Origin: Metopolophium dirhodum
Taxonomy: Eukaryota > Arthropoda > Insecta > Hemiptera > Aphididae
Reading direction: 5' to 3'
NCBI RefSeq assembly: GCF_019925205.1
Contig: NC_083566.1
Location: forward strand, 19,530,001-19,594,000
DNA: 64,000 bases
Positions within the stretch are counted from its first letter, which is position 1, and each line of letters starts with the position of its first letter. Made by a program: the position numbers and the translations under genes. The notes beneath the pieces were generated by a model. That model saw nothing but the letters and a program-made list of their open reading frames with translations, was not told where the DNA came from and did not search any database. Positions 25,196-40,500 of the stretch are shown here, in pieces.

Positions 25196-28100
25196 CTATC
25201 GGTCGTCATCGGACACAGTGATATGTTATTATTACAATCGGTATTGGGCGTCATTCAAATAATATTAAATAGATAAGCGCGCGAGTACGTCATGCAGAAA
25301 AAGCACACCAGAGACGAAAAAAAACGACGATGTTAATGACTATGGTATAGTTGGCGTGATAAAAATATGACGAAACGTACCTTTTGCGGCCTCCAACCGC
25401 ATCCGGGCAACGGCAGTCCGTCTAGTCCGATGGGGCACGGCGCGTCCAGTCCCGGAACTCCTTGATCGCCCTTGTCGCCCCTGTCGCCCTTCCGGCCTTT
25501 TTTACCGACCGGACCCTGAAACGGACGCATGCGAGTTAGTCATAGCCTATATGTTGACATATTGTCTGATGTCGATGACCGGCGCCATATTAATATGGTC
25601 ACGGTGGCCGTCGATGAGCTGAGCAATAGCTGGAGTGGGGGAGGGTTCGAGACTCTCAGTGTTTCCCAATACTTATATGGGTCACGACTCACGGTCCAAT
25701 TTCACAAAATGTTTATAATGGGTCACGGACTCACGAGCAAATATTTTATACGATTAATTGGTTAAATCACATAATATTATACTACCGATCTATTACAGTG
25801 CAATACAATACAACTGTAGAATTATTTGTATGGGTCAGCTGGTAGAAGAAGCTTCGATATAGTTGGTCACCATATCTCAAAAATAATGGGAAACACTGCT
25901 CTAGGGCAGTCCCGAAAAAAAGTACCGCTGAAACAGTTGAAATCTGAACCTGTGATTCCTCGTGAACTATTTTCTACTGATAATAAATCTTTGGATAACA
26001 TTACGAACTATCAATAATATTATAATCGTCTTCTTCTAAGATCTTGACGTATCTACCACGTCGGATCAGGAGGAAAACCGGGGGAAAATACCTGCTATAT
26101 ATAACGTTCCTTGCTTATTTTGAATTGATATAGTATCATTCCGAACGTCGATTCTTATAATAGCATTTATATGTTAGGATCTAATACTGCAACGGTATGC
26201 GTACATATAATAATACATATATGATATATATATATCGTATTATATAATACATATTATATTATAGTATTAGTATTAGTATTTTATTAGTAAAATGTTATTC
26301 GAACTTAAAACGTATACAATACCTACGTCCTACACGATCTAATTCCGAGAGCCAATATTATAACAGTATAGTAGTAAAACGTTTTTACATTTTCAATAAT
26401 TATTTTATAAACCTATATGGCAATATGTATCAATTTAATATTAGGTATACCTATAATTGGCCATAATTTTTTTTTTTATTAGTTAACCCGCGGCCACTTA
26501 GGCCATTGGGTGATTTGTAAACTGTGTGGGAGGGAACAGTAGGTGTAAACACGTGTGTGTAGTTTTTGGTAGATTTTAAAGTGGACACCCGTAGGTATGT
26601 GCCATTCACGGGTGGGGTATGGCGGCACTTGTTCTCCGGACACCGTGACTTGCTCGAAGAAAAATGCCGCCCATGAACCGAGGTTAGAACCAGCGCCGGT
26701 GTGCGTCACAACCGGCACCTTAGTCCGCTCGGCCACCCCGTCCCCCATATATAATAATATATATTATACTATACAATAATAGTCATCTGTCACTCTAAAC
26801 TTTAAATGATTATAAATAATAAACGATTTTCTAGATATTATATATAACATTTGCTTGATATTATTAGCTTTCTCAGAAATATACTCGTTTAATTCCTCTT
26901 GGAATACCTAGTACCTGTCAGCTACTAATTAAAAAGTACAAGAAAATTGACTTTCTTCTACATGGGTACATATCAGAAATATTATATATAATAATATAGG
27001 TACCATATATATCAAAAACACAATAATGTACAAAAGTCAACAAATAAGTGTTATTATTACGTTAACAAACTAAATAAAAGTTTACGTTTTCCGTAAGTCC
27101 GAAAATGTTTCTTCCGGTGTTCTCGAGTAACATGATATCGTAACTTTTGAATTTATTATTTTCGCTATCTATGTTATAATCAAAGGTGAGAAATTTAATG
27201 GAGACAATAACTTGAGTTAGTTAATTTAAGTCAACGTTAAGAAACATTAAGTAAATAATTACCTAACAGTGTAACTAACACAAAAAGTTTAAAATTGAGA
27301 TGGAGAAAAATATTAACTTACCTCAGTTACAAAAATTATAATTAATTTAGTTATCTGAGTCACATAGCGATTGCTGTTCAACTTATTTTTTTTTATATAA
27401 TATCTTTACATATTTTTCTTAAAAATGCATCTTAATATTTTTTCTTTTGCACAATTTAATATAATAATATATCTGTAGCGATTTAGGCAATTACATTAGT
27501 GTCAATTCCAATTTTTAAATCATCGAGTATATTTTGTTTGGTTGTTTTTTATTTAAAATTATTGTTTAAAATGTGATTAAATAAAATAATGAATTATTAT
27601 TGACTACGGTTATATTATGTACCTATAAACATGGTTTTTATGTACTATTTTAAAAATTAACCAAATCAACATAAGTTTATTAGATAATTATTGGATGGGT
27701 TAAAATAATTTTTTACTTAATTTTAACTTTTTGACAATTTCAGACCCCTCTTTAAATTATATTAACGACTTTACGTTTAGGTGAATTCGTAAAAATTGCA
27801 ATGCAGTTTAAGTGAGTGGTTTTGGAACATTGTAATGCGTTTGAGCAGTATTTTATCAATCCGCTCAATTCGACAGACTTGGGACTCTCCGTGAATTCCA
27901 CAAGTAAACGAAAAGATGGGTTTTTCAATTGGTTAGATTCACTAAAAACATAATTTTCCATCGACATCTATCGTTGATTTCGTTTTATAGAAAAAATGTA
28001 TTCAATTTTAAAATTTTGGAACCATATATGTAACAAACTAATAACTAATTAGTAATAACTAACACGAACACTATAACGAGTTCACGTTTCCAATTTTCGA

Positions 28101-31100
28101 GAAAAACTGAAATGTCTGCCATAATTATTAAGTTTAAGTTGAAAGAATATTTTTTCTTAATCTTTATAATTTTAACTTTTATATATTTTTAAATTGTATC
28201 ACACTCATCAAAACACAGTATAAATAACTGACCCAAATATATTATTTTTATTAGGCAGGCAAAAAGTGAATTCACCTAAACGCGTAGCACTCGCAATTTT
28301 TTCCCGAATAAGAATATGGTATGACTTATGAGCTGATATCGACAACAATTATTGTCAAAAAATCCTCCCTGTAACTTAGCCTATATTGTACTGGTAAAAC
28401 ATAATATTATATATACTCACAGGTTCGCCTTTGTAACCTTTGTCTCCTTTGGGACCCTGAAAATCAAATGCCACGATGGTATTAAAACGCTACTGTTGCA
28501 GTACATCCGCAAACGCTTATTATATTAATGTTGAGGAATGTGAGTCCGATAAATTCCACCCAGAAAATGTACATACATTTTACCAATATATATAAATACA
28601 AATATTCATGTTATTACGGATTTTTTAACAGATAATAATATTATGTAGGTCCCCACGCATAATATTATTCCGTGGAATTTGTAATAAAATATTAAATAAA
28701 TTAAATAATTATTAAAATACGTTAGCTATACTTTCATAGTATTAGAAATATAATAATAACATAAAAATTGTTAAACGTTTTGAATCACTGGAGACCAGTG
28801 ACTGCCCTCTGAGTAAAATGTACGTAAATTTACCGAACTTCTTACCGATGAGACCCGCGTATAAAAATGCATAATATACAGACGGCGCATGCACATTCCG
28901 GAGGAGCGAGCAAGAAATATAATATCATATTATTGTTTAAATTATTGTAAATACATATAGAAATGGAATTTGTTTTTAATATTTGATTATTTATGAGGGA
29001 AACGGGTGTTATTGGCGCGCCAGGTAGTTAGTTTGATCTTGGAATTTACCTACTTAATTTGTGAATATCTATTGATATTTGATGTCATCATTTCGACTTT
29101 TATCAATCGTATACGGTTTCAGTTTTGCTCGCGAAACAATGCGATCGTTAAATTATATTATAGTTAATATTTCCATTATCGTGGTTATAATATTATCATA
29201 GCACATCGCGTTAGGTATAGTATACATTACGATAACATCACGTTTGTAATTTTTAGGGACCTATAATGATTGATAACAATAATTGATTTATAAATATTTA
29301 TCGTTTGAAAACCTGATAACAATGTCTTTTGTATACACGAGATCAAATTTGTATTCTCCCTTTTTTTTCTCAATAATATATTTTCAAGCTGTGTTACAGC
29401 AACGCATCTGCAGCGCGGTGATCCTTTTTGTGATTAGTGTTCCTTTTCTTTCTCTCGTCCAGTTATCCAGGGCTATTCTGTTTTCTAATTTGTTCCATAC
29501 CGTGTACTATATATATACATAGTACATTTACCCCACAGTATATATAACTATCCCTACATATTACATAATATATAGTATATACATACCTACTATTGTGTTC
29601 TCTATTATAATTGACCACCCTCGTTTCGCAATCGTAACTCAAAAGCTTATTTGTGATCTCTTTTTGTTGATGTATTATAGTTAGGTATATAGGTAATAAT
29701 ATGCGCTGCATAGATATAAAGAATATGTACATAATATTATTATCTATACCATTATACCAGGTAAGTCGGCGAACGCCACGGTGTTCAGACCCCGATAACC
29801 GCCGATTACGTATACCGATGATCGGCTCATTATTTCCCCCTCCTCCCCAAAGGAAATCGAAAAAAAAATAATAGAATGTAAGTATGCGGAAAATGCGCGA
29901 GCCAAAGATTACCTACACTATTAAATACGAATAATAATATAGGGCACTAATATAATAATATGTAATTATTATAATATCGACGTTTATATCACCGCTCGTC
30001 CTCGACGAGATCGTTGAGATTCGTTAAACGAACGCGCATTTGTAGCTAAATTCCGAGATCAAAACTCAATATGGGTCAAGTACAATATTCATAATATTAT
30101 GTTTTCAGTGTTAATGTGGGTAATCACATTAGACGGGTTAAATTGTGGGTTTATTGAGGGTACACGAATGGAGGACGTGAGCTGATGTTAATTAATTGAA
30201 GCTTTGTACGATATTAAAAATTTAGACAATATAGGACATAGGTATCTGTGGTATAAAACCGGTAGTATTGGACTGGTTCGGTCACTAATTTTGGATAGTA
30301 ATGTTAGTGCATTACAGTGCTCGATATTATTTGTAAATAGAGTCACTATAATACCATAATATTATAGTGATACATAATATTTGCAGTAGAAACCGTTTAA
30401 ACACGATTAACTGATTACAACGACAATAATATTATATTATTATTTATAAGCCCAACCTACAATGCTGTTCCACCAATACGTTCGTTTGATCATTTTTCGT
30501 AATGTTTATACTTCCAAAAATAGTTATTCCATTAATTTACAAAATTGATATTATTGTAATTTGCTGTTAAAATTAATTCAATTTTTCAAAAACAAAACAG
30601 AATAAAATATTTATTTATAGTTAACATATGATATAACATCACTTAAGTAACAATGAAGTAAATTTAAAAAATGTTGATTGTAAGCAAGAAAAATACGAAG
30701 TACCTACTGTTATAAACATTTCTAAGTTTCTCATATTCTAATAAAATATCACCTTATATAAAATAAAAAATGGCTCTCTGACTATCGACGTTAATATTAT
30801 AAGTTATCTGTCACAACAAACAATGACTACGGTAATTGGTTTTATATCGAATTGAGTGTTTTAAAAACACTAAAAAAATTTCTCACGTTAAAAAAACAAA
30901 TATCTTATGACTCCGAGTTACCATCGCTACAGAATAATATTGGTTGTATACGTTTTAAAATCAATAATTTGAAAATGATTTTTATGAAAGCTTGTAGGTA
31001 ATAGGTGTGATAACAATGTCTTATTTAAAATGAAAAATGAAATTAACTTAAAAGGACAGTTGTTATTAGTTACTCATGATATACATGTTTGATTTCCTAT

Positions 31101-34100
31101 AGATATTTTTACTTATCTACACAAGATGCTTAATAATATATTATGTATTTATATATATTGCGTTTTATGTTTTGAGTTTATCATTGAAAATCTAATACAA
31201 AAAAGAAAATTAATTATGTTTGATATGTTTACAATAACGTGTGGATATATTATCAGGACGAACAAGTCGGTCGCACTTTCTCTGCAGGTCGTAGTAAACG
31301 GTTTCTGCTGGTCACACAATGTTATAATGTATAGAAGCAAAATATAAATGTTAATATTGTTTAGTTGAAATGTTATACCTCACCACCAGGAATGCCATCC
31401 GTACCCTAAAACAGAACAGAAACAGCTGGAAGTATTTTTATCTCCTTACAAAAACCGTGTTAGTTATTAAAAACCAAACGTCGATATTAATAACACGGAC
31501 ACATATTTATTATATTACACAAGATATTATCATATAGAATATACGTTTGTGCGTATATTGTGTGACATACATACAGGCAGGCCAGGATCTCCGCGTTCCC
31601 CTTTGGTACCGGGCTCCCCTTGACCACCCTAGAAATATAGGCGATAAAGCGATAGAGAGACAGAAACATAATAGGTATAAGGCGTAACACAGTTTTATAA
31701 CACAATTATATTAATTAATATGTTCGGTGAAAAACCAATAATATGACAACATTATATTATTATAATATACATGAGTATATGACAAAGGCCCAAACGATTG
31801 GAGTTATATGCGTCTGATATATTATAGGTATTAAAATGTATGTATTATAATAATTACCTTCATCCCGTCCAGTCCTGGAGGACCCTAAAATAACAAAAAC
31901 CAAAGCCTTATTAACACGTATACTCATTTGGGATACGGATAGGTTTTGCAAATGATGGTTAGTGATGAACGAAGAAAGAAAAAAATAAATCACACACAAA
32001 AAAAAAAAACTGTTAATTAGGTATAGGTACTCACCCCGCAGGCACACATGCAGCATTCCACAAGTCGGTTTAGAATACATTTTTTTTTTTTTAATAAAAC
32101 CAAATATATATATTATATAGGTACCTATTATTATTATGATGGGCGGGAGGAAGTTAACGACTATCGATAATTCTCCCGGAAATAGTGTAATATAATATGT
32201 ATCATATCATATTTGTACGATTACTATACTGTACTTTTCATGACCGATTTTCTGGACTCTGGTTCTTACTGGTTGCCGTTTATAAGTTTGTAACTACAGA
32301 TTTCCAAATAATCGTAACATTTTCAAATCGATTTTTAAAAGCACATCACGTCGTTATACGTAATTTATTTCACTAGGATTTTATTGGTACTAATTTTTTT
32401 GGCATACGTCAGTTACAAAATTTAATTATTATTAGTGCATTATATTAAGTAATAAATATTACCTATACGTGCTCATTGTAGATAGTGTTGGTACCTACAT
32501 TTTGTAATATAATTTAAAACGTTTCGTAGAGAAACGAATACCTTCATATTTAAATATTTGAATATTTAAAGTTGGTTAATTAATGCGCCTTTGATTTGAG
32601 TATACTATTATTTTATTATTATTTTTTCAATCAATTTTATTTAAATTATTATTTTTTCAATCAATATTATTTAAATTATTATTTTAAATGTTTATATATA
32701 TATTTACTTTGTATAATTTATTATAATTTTGACTTTAATTTATTATAAACATTGAATAATTTAGCACATAATTCGCTCTTATCATAGTATTCTGAATAAT
32801 ACAATAAAACGGTTTTTATCAATAAATATCCCTAGAATAACGTTTAAAATACATTTTAAACAAACAATAAGAATAAAATATTTTGTTATTATTCAATTGT
32901 ATTAAAAAAAAATAATAATACTCATAGCAAATATATGCATTTATTAATGATTTGAAATTTATCATGTATACTATATAAATTAAGAACAAATTCAAAGTTT
33001 TATTTTCAAGATGTTTACCTAGGTTTAAAATTATTATTACCATTTTCAAACAGTTATCTCTAATTTTTTAATGTCGAAAAATATATATTCATAGTACTTG
33101 CGCATGTTAAATCTTTTATAATAAAAAATAATTGCAATTTAACATATTTTTTACCAAACATAAACGCAGTATAAGGCATACGTATTTTGTCTAAACATCG
33201 GTATTTTTTCGATCATATCGATTTTAATAATGGTTGAACAATTCTATGGTTTCAAACCAATGTGTATAATATTATGTTGTATTAAACACAGGTAATAGCC
33301 TGTAGGTATTAGATACTGTATGCTTAAGGCGTTGTAATACATTGGAAGCTACAATTTGTTTTTAGTAATTTTAAATTTCTATTACAGTCATCAATACGAT
33401 TTTCCCTTAAAATGTACTTTAATAGACTATATAGATCAATCAACATTATTTCGTTTGGTGGATTATTTCCCGATCAAACGTAGAATAAAACATTGATGGC
33501 AAAATACTAAAATGTATGATGAAACGGATTGACATTGTAATAATATTATAATATTTAGGTAGGTGCCTATCCAATGTGTATGAGAGAGGTAGAATGAATA
33601 ACGAGGATCATTAACGAACATCAACCATTATCGCCCAACCGGTATAGTGGACCCATGAGCCAATATTATATAGACGAACGTGTACATATTCTGTTTATCA
33701 AACACAATTTTCGATTTACCGATTTCCCGAAACCCCTCTAGCTGCAAATTTTACGAAATAGCTATATAATAGTAGGTATATATTGTAGTATTACTGACGG
33801 ACACGCTGCAGTTGCACGCGATACAATGCATTCGCCCTGCAGGGAAACAGATAAAAAGAAGACAAATAACATACAACGTGCATTTTATTGCGGTGCACTC
33901 ACGGATCTGCAATTATTATTCGTGACATTCTCGACGATGCACACACGCGGAAAACGCTCTTACTATAATATTATACCACAGTCATTGTATTAATATAATA
34001 GCGGTAGTCATTCACTTAATATTAAATTTATTATAAGTAAAAATTTAACATAATACCATACACTTATAATATACATAGTAGTTTTAATCGTAAATAGTAT

Positions 34101-34554
34101 CGTTATTTCGAATAAAATATATTTAAAAAAAAAAAAGTAATTTTACACGCAAAAGTCGTAATAAAAGATAGCTATATAATATAAATTAATATGTTTACAA
34201 TAATAATAATAATAATAATAATAATTTATCGATGAATATATAATATAGATTTTACAAATTATATTATATTATATGTAAGTAGGCATATATATATTTATAT
34301 ATATATATATATATATAATGGTATACATTTATAATATTTCACCTTAATTTTGTTTTAGTAGGTACTTATTCAAAAGACGATACTATATAGTATATTTATT
34401 CTGAACCCTATACACCATTAACAGCGTATATAGGTAAAAACTTGGTATAATAATTATACTTGTAAATTATGTACAAACGAAAAACTTTTTTTTATTCATT
34501 TCCGTTTCTCGCGAAAGGCATCTCTCGGAAGAGTGAGTATACCATATATTTGTA

Positions 34555-34586
<32 letters not shown>

Positions 34587-37500
34587 ATATATGATACGGC
34601 ATTTTGTATGTATATAATCGTATATTATAATATTGTATATACAAGTATATGTAAAAAAAAAATACAAATTTCTTAAACTTATATGACATAAATCATAATA
34701 ATTATGGTGGTGGGACGGTGAGGGGTCGAAACAATTATGAAACTCGTAGTGGGACTTTTATTATCTTGAAGATTTTGATTTTTAAATATTGGTTTCGATA
34801 ATAATGACGTAAAAACACGACGTCTGGATCCGGAAAACTACGGACTACAAGAATATTGCATATCGATTAAATCCTAGCGATCGATAATAATATGATCGTG
34901 TTTGTTCGAATATAATATAATATTATAGGTAGGTCACAATCGCAACACCGCCTCATGTTGGAGTCGTGCGGAAGTACCTACGGAAAACATGCGTCTGTCT
35001 CCTACTATAATAATTATAGTGAAGTTGAATGTAGTTTAAGGGAGAAAAACTTTGGCGTGGATAGTGGACGGGGGAGGAAGTTGGGTAAATCGAATAAACC
35101 CACAGCTGTGCGATCGACACAAATCATTTGGCAAACCGACCGAAATCATTACCCGCTGGAGTAATATGCGTTTGGCTTAAGCCCCGTGCGTCGTATATTT
35201 GATAATATTGTCAAATGTTCGTCGGTAAAAATGATCGGTATATGTAGCTAATGTGATAAATTAAGATGATGTTAATACTTAATGTATATCGGTTTTTGGT
35301 TTAATTATTATTTTTATCATCTTCCGATCGAATATTTTCCACTCTCCGTGGCATCCGGATAAGATCATTGTATTGTAAAATCGTTTTAGTTTAACATAAT
35401 ACTTAAAATATTATAAGTTAAATTATTAAAATCGAAAAATTACATGTTTGTGTGTTTGTGTGTTGTGTATGTGTGTTATTGGTGTGTATGTATGTGATGT
35501 ATCGGTTTTAGCCCCACTGCCATTTAGGTGGATTTTGGACATTAGGTACCTATATACAAAAAAAAAAAAAACTTATAAAAAATTTTTTTGACGAAAAAAC
35601 ACATTCAGTTACATATTATTACGACCCGTTTCATAAATTATAATAATGTCGCGTCTGTAAAAAAAAATGAATATAATAATATTATTTTATCATGTACAGC
35701 GGTTTGCTCGTTTTTGACGAAAAACAAATATTTACACGTCTTTGTTAAATCTTTTTAATGTAATAAAAAAAAACGAAAATCATAAATACATATCGCGGCT
35801 TAAATTATATTAATATTATACGGCACGTGTTAGTATATAAATACGATGGCGGGACCAAGAGATAACTACAAAACGTATTAATCATTATTTATAACATTAA
35901 GAAAATAGGTAGGTATAGAGTAAGACTAAATATTAAAAAAATTGTTTAAAAAAAAACGGTTAGTTAAAACTCTAATGGTGATATATATTATTATATATGA
36001 TAAAGGATTTGAAAAATAATAATATAAGTGTATATATAGTTAGAGTCTAAAAGGTAGTTTAATTTATAAGACGGATGTTAGTGTTTTTGAACGTGTCTAA
36101 GAAGTAATACTGCCTTAAACCTGTAGAAAAAGCATTTATTTTTTTATCAACTTTAGAGATGTTAAGGTGTAATGTTAATTACTAAAAAAAATATGATAAA
36201 CGAGTTTATATGTATATCAGCTACTAATATAATATAACCACGTGACTCGTATTATAATATTATTATGTAGATGAAAACGGATTCCTTACCGTCGGGCCGG
36301 GCTTCCCCTGGACCGAATCTCCTCTTGGTCCCATCGGGCCCTAAATGTATGAACAATAAAATAAATTGAAGAAATTCGATTTTAGTACACTGCGCATAAT
36401 AATAATGACATTGCGACGGGGCTGCGATTGGCCCGACAACAGCTGCTATACGGTATACTTACGGGTAAACCCATCGGGCCGGGATCGCCTTTGGATCCTT
36501 TTTCACCCTATAAAAATTAAAAACGATTAAATCGATTGTCGCTAGCGATTTGTATTGTTTTCCAATAATTTATTATATTTTCAAAGCGCGCATTTTATTA
36601 TTGCCACCGACGGCGACGTTTAAAACTGTTCTTTTCTAAATAGTTGATGTTATTGCGAACAGCATAGTAATATAATTAAAATATGCAAAGATGAAATAAA
36701 ATATTTCCGTAAAATAATAATAATAAAATAAAATGAACCTTTTACATGTTTAATTAAACATCTAACATTCTTAATTAATTATTATTACGCATAACATAAA
36801 TAACTGCAAGATTCTCTGACTTTTGACAAATGGAAAATGTATGACAAAAAGCAAAACCCGCATTCGAACAATATCATGTTATTTATTCATACTGATTTTT
36901 ATATAAGGTGTCAAACTGTGTGAAATAATGACGTGTTTCTAACAGTCGCCTACAACAGTTGTAGGTACTCTATACTACAGTCGTAATACAGACTATAAGG
37001 AAATTAAACTCAAATATTATATACGAATCTTTTATCGTGGTGATCAACCATCTACTAACCTGTTGCTCATATATTATATAATACCATATGTATCGTACCC
37101 ACTTCAAAACAAATGTCGTAAACACGCAATGTTGCGATGTAAATTTGATTAACATTCAAAATATGGTGTGATTGACTGGTTAATAATTTATAGTAAGTAA
37201 TTGTGTGCAATAATATCAAAACTATAAACATCAGACGTGAATTGAATGAGCTCCGTTTTCGAATGCTTAAGTCGACCCTAAACGTTGACGGAAATATATT
37301 ACATATTTCGTGAATCGTATTAATCGTGACTTTAGGCTATTTGTTCGTTCTCGTATATTGATAATATTTATATGGCGTGGACACTGGACACTGCCTATTC
37401 GTACTTCTTATTACATTTAATCGTATCGACAGACTACGAATATAAATCCCCTACCGCTATAAATTTGTCTGCGCAACAGGTATAATACCACCGCAAATTG

Positions 37501-40500
37501 AAATAAACATTTATATCGATTAAAATATATTATTTGATGTATTATATTATCAAACTCTACTGCGGACGAATTTTCATCTTTGTATTCTTTTTCATTATAT
37601 AGAGATCATATACAAAAAATTATGCGTAGAAGAAATAAAGAAAGGTTTTTTTTTCAATTCATATAGTAAGTATTTGGTTTGTTTGTACTCCAATGATATT
37701 TTTATTGCAAATGTATTATAAAATTTGAAGTAAAATCAACTTCCAAAATTAATTTTAAGTTTATTAAAATTATGAACAAAATCCGAAAAATAAGCTTTTC
37801 GAACAAATTATCGACTTAATTCATTTTTGTTTATATTTTTATTACATTAAAATTTCATACTGGAAGTTGATTAAATTGAATTTAGAAAATGATTCTAAAT
37901 GAAAACCCCTTTTGTCAAGTCGCAATATACCGTATTGAATATTATATATCGGTACTAAGTGCTTTATGTATTATAAAACTACCTATATTATATAGGTTTG
38001 TGTGTGTCACTATATTATAATAATATTATAGTTTCGAATACGCATATAATACATAATATTTACAGGCATAAAACATAAAGTATAATAACAATTTTATAAC
38101 GGTTTTGGAAATGCAATATTCAAAGTGAGTATAATAATTGAGTTGCTCGTTTTGCAAATGCAATAATCGCCTTAAATATTTAGCGTTTGACGGGATTACC
38201 GCAACGTGGGTATAGCTACTTAACGGTCATAAAAACGGAGTGTGCGTTGTGTATATTATATTTTTATTATGGGTATGCCAGGTACACCATAATAATTATA
38301 TTAATTTATCTACCTCCATACCTGGCTGAACGTCGCAAGATTATAATATATTGTACTACTATTATCGTGGCTATCGATTTTTCGTCGACCAGGAAGCTGT
38401 GTACCATTTTTGCAGCAGCAGTGCACGTGTGTCCGAAAATATATTATTATCACCGCGACGTTTGGCCGTTGGGAAATCGGACGGTAAAAATATGCAATCG
38501 CAGAATAAGTCGGCCCTCCGCAAATCGTGAGTGGAATAATACCGGTCGCCCTCCCCCCTCACACACCACCACACTGCCATAGTTCGCAGATTTTGTCGAT
38601 TTGGCTACGTCGACGTTACACAATATATTATATTATGTGTCTATAGGTGCATATAAATATATAATATCATATGATACGTATATTGTGTTGGTAAATTGTA
38701 TCGAATGTTTTTGTACTACGACTTGTATAATATGGCGCAAGTGCATTTTCGATAAACTAAACAAGTGGACATAAGCTGAACCGCGTAAAAATTAATTATA
38801 AATCATTTATTTGTCGAATTTATAAGTTGTTTTTTAAAAACCATTACAACAACTAAATGTATAGGTATATAATAATAATATATAATATGAACAATGCACA
38901 CATGGTAGGTACATGGTAAAATGGTAAATGCACGATAATAACAAAACAACACTAGAAAGTACAAATATTTATTTTGGAAAAACATGTCCCGACAACGTTT
39001 TTTCGTCAAAAATAATCGAATGCATAATAATTATTAATTAATAACATTATAATTTATAGGCAACTATTGATTCGATAACGCGCAAGGCTATAAGACATTA
39101 AAACCTATGTGAACATTAATAGGTACTTTTCCAAAATATACAAACATATGTAATGCATAAAATAATTATTACCTATTAATATATTGAAATCCATGAGCGT
39201 AATCAATGTATAAACCCTTCTGTTATCCCAGTTATATTTTTTTTATCTGCCATATAATCCGATAAAATCGATCCCTGTTCGTATGACTACGCGTGTCTAT
39301 ATACCTAATTATAAATGTAGGAAAACTGATATTATCCTGTGGTGTGCTGAGGTTAAAGATATAGCGATAATAACAGATATCATACAGTAGGTACGAATAA
39401 TAGTTCAGTCCATATACGCATTGGTGTAAAATGTAACTAAGTGTAACACATTACACAAATAAGAGAATATTTCCGATTTTTTTTTGGACGCCTGGTGTAT
39501 AACTAATGTATAAATATTACACACACAGAGTATAAAGTATGGTCCACAGGACTTAGGTATTATAGCGTTAACCTATATGAAATTCCGTAAACGCATATAT
39601 AAAATAACGGATTATACACATTAAATTTAACACGCGTGCACGCATATAGATAAATACATAATTCACACATTATAATACCCGTACGCGCGACTTATGTGTG
39701 TGTTTGTGTACAGATATATTAGGACTATTTTATTTTATTTTTTAATATAAGATATTAAGTGTACCTCAGTATTATCATATTTTTTTTACAGGTATGCGTT
39801 TATATTAAAATCATGTAAGGTGTACTTAGGATTTTATATTTATCATATTTTCAAAAAAATCACACGCACTACAAATTCGGACGAATCGTTGAGAAATAAA
39901 ATATAAGTATAAAACATACTTAAACGTTCCGAAATATTAATGGCGACTTGCTTGTCCTATGCAAGCGTGAAATTCTTTATACGACATTTAAACGACGGCA
40001 CATGGACGGTATACAATATTTTAAACATAAACTATAAACTTTTTAATCTTTCAAACATTTAAAGCACCCTTCAAATTTGATATGATATTGATACGATACA
40101 ATGTATCGATAACGCCCGACGACTGCAGCAGTATATTATTACACTTTAGAAGATAAATTAAGTTATTCGGATGGCATATTATATTATACGGACCATCTTA
40201 TTCGTAGAAATAATAACAATATAATATTATGTGTCTCGCGTTCCGAAGACAATAATATTATACATCGGCGTGCATTATTATTTTTTACTCCGTTCAGTCG
40301 TCTTTTATGAAAACATTTGTTCTTCCCAGAACGTTGAACACACGCGTCGTTATTTATTTTAATATATTTTTAATATTTCTTCGGAAGAGTACCCAACGAG
40401 TAACGATTAGGTTTTTTTAAAAACCTCTCGCATTCCCGGCCAACGCATTCCTAGTACAATATTATGTATTGTATTGCGAAAGTGCATTTTCAATAAACCA

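Noticed and set aside
26625..26748. A functional tRNA gene on the minus strand
   Set aside because: A and B boxes are present but the cloverleaf is broken and a long body with an A-rich tail follows, so it is a SINE head.
32037..32090. Cysteine-rich VECCMCACG before a GTGAGT donor on the minus strand
   Set aside because: No AG acceptor lies upstream within a plausible distance, so it cannot be a normal internal exon.
38187..38582. 131-codon plus-strand open frame in a collagen intron
   Set aside because: No motif, no splice context that fits, and a minus-strand frame overlaps it; likely chance in a GC-richer patch.
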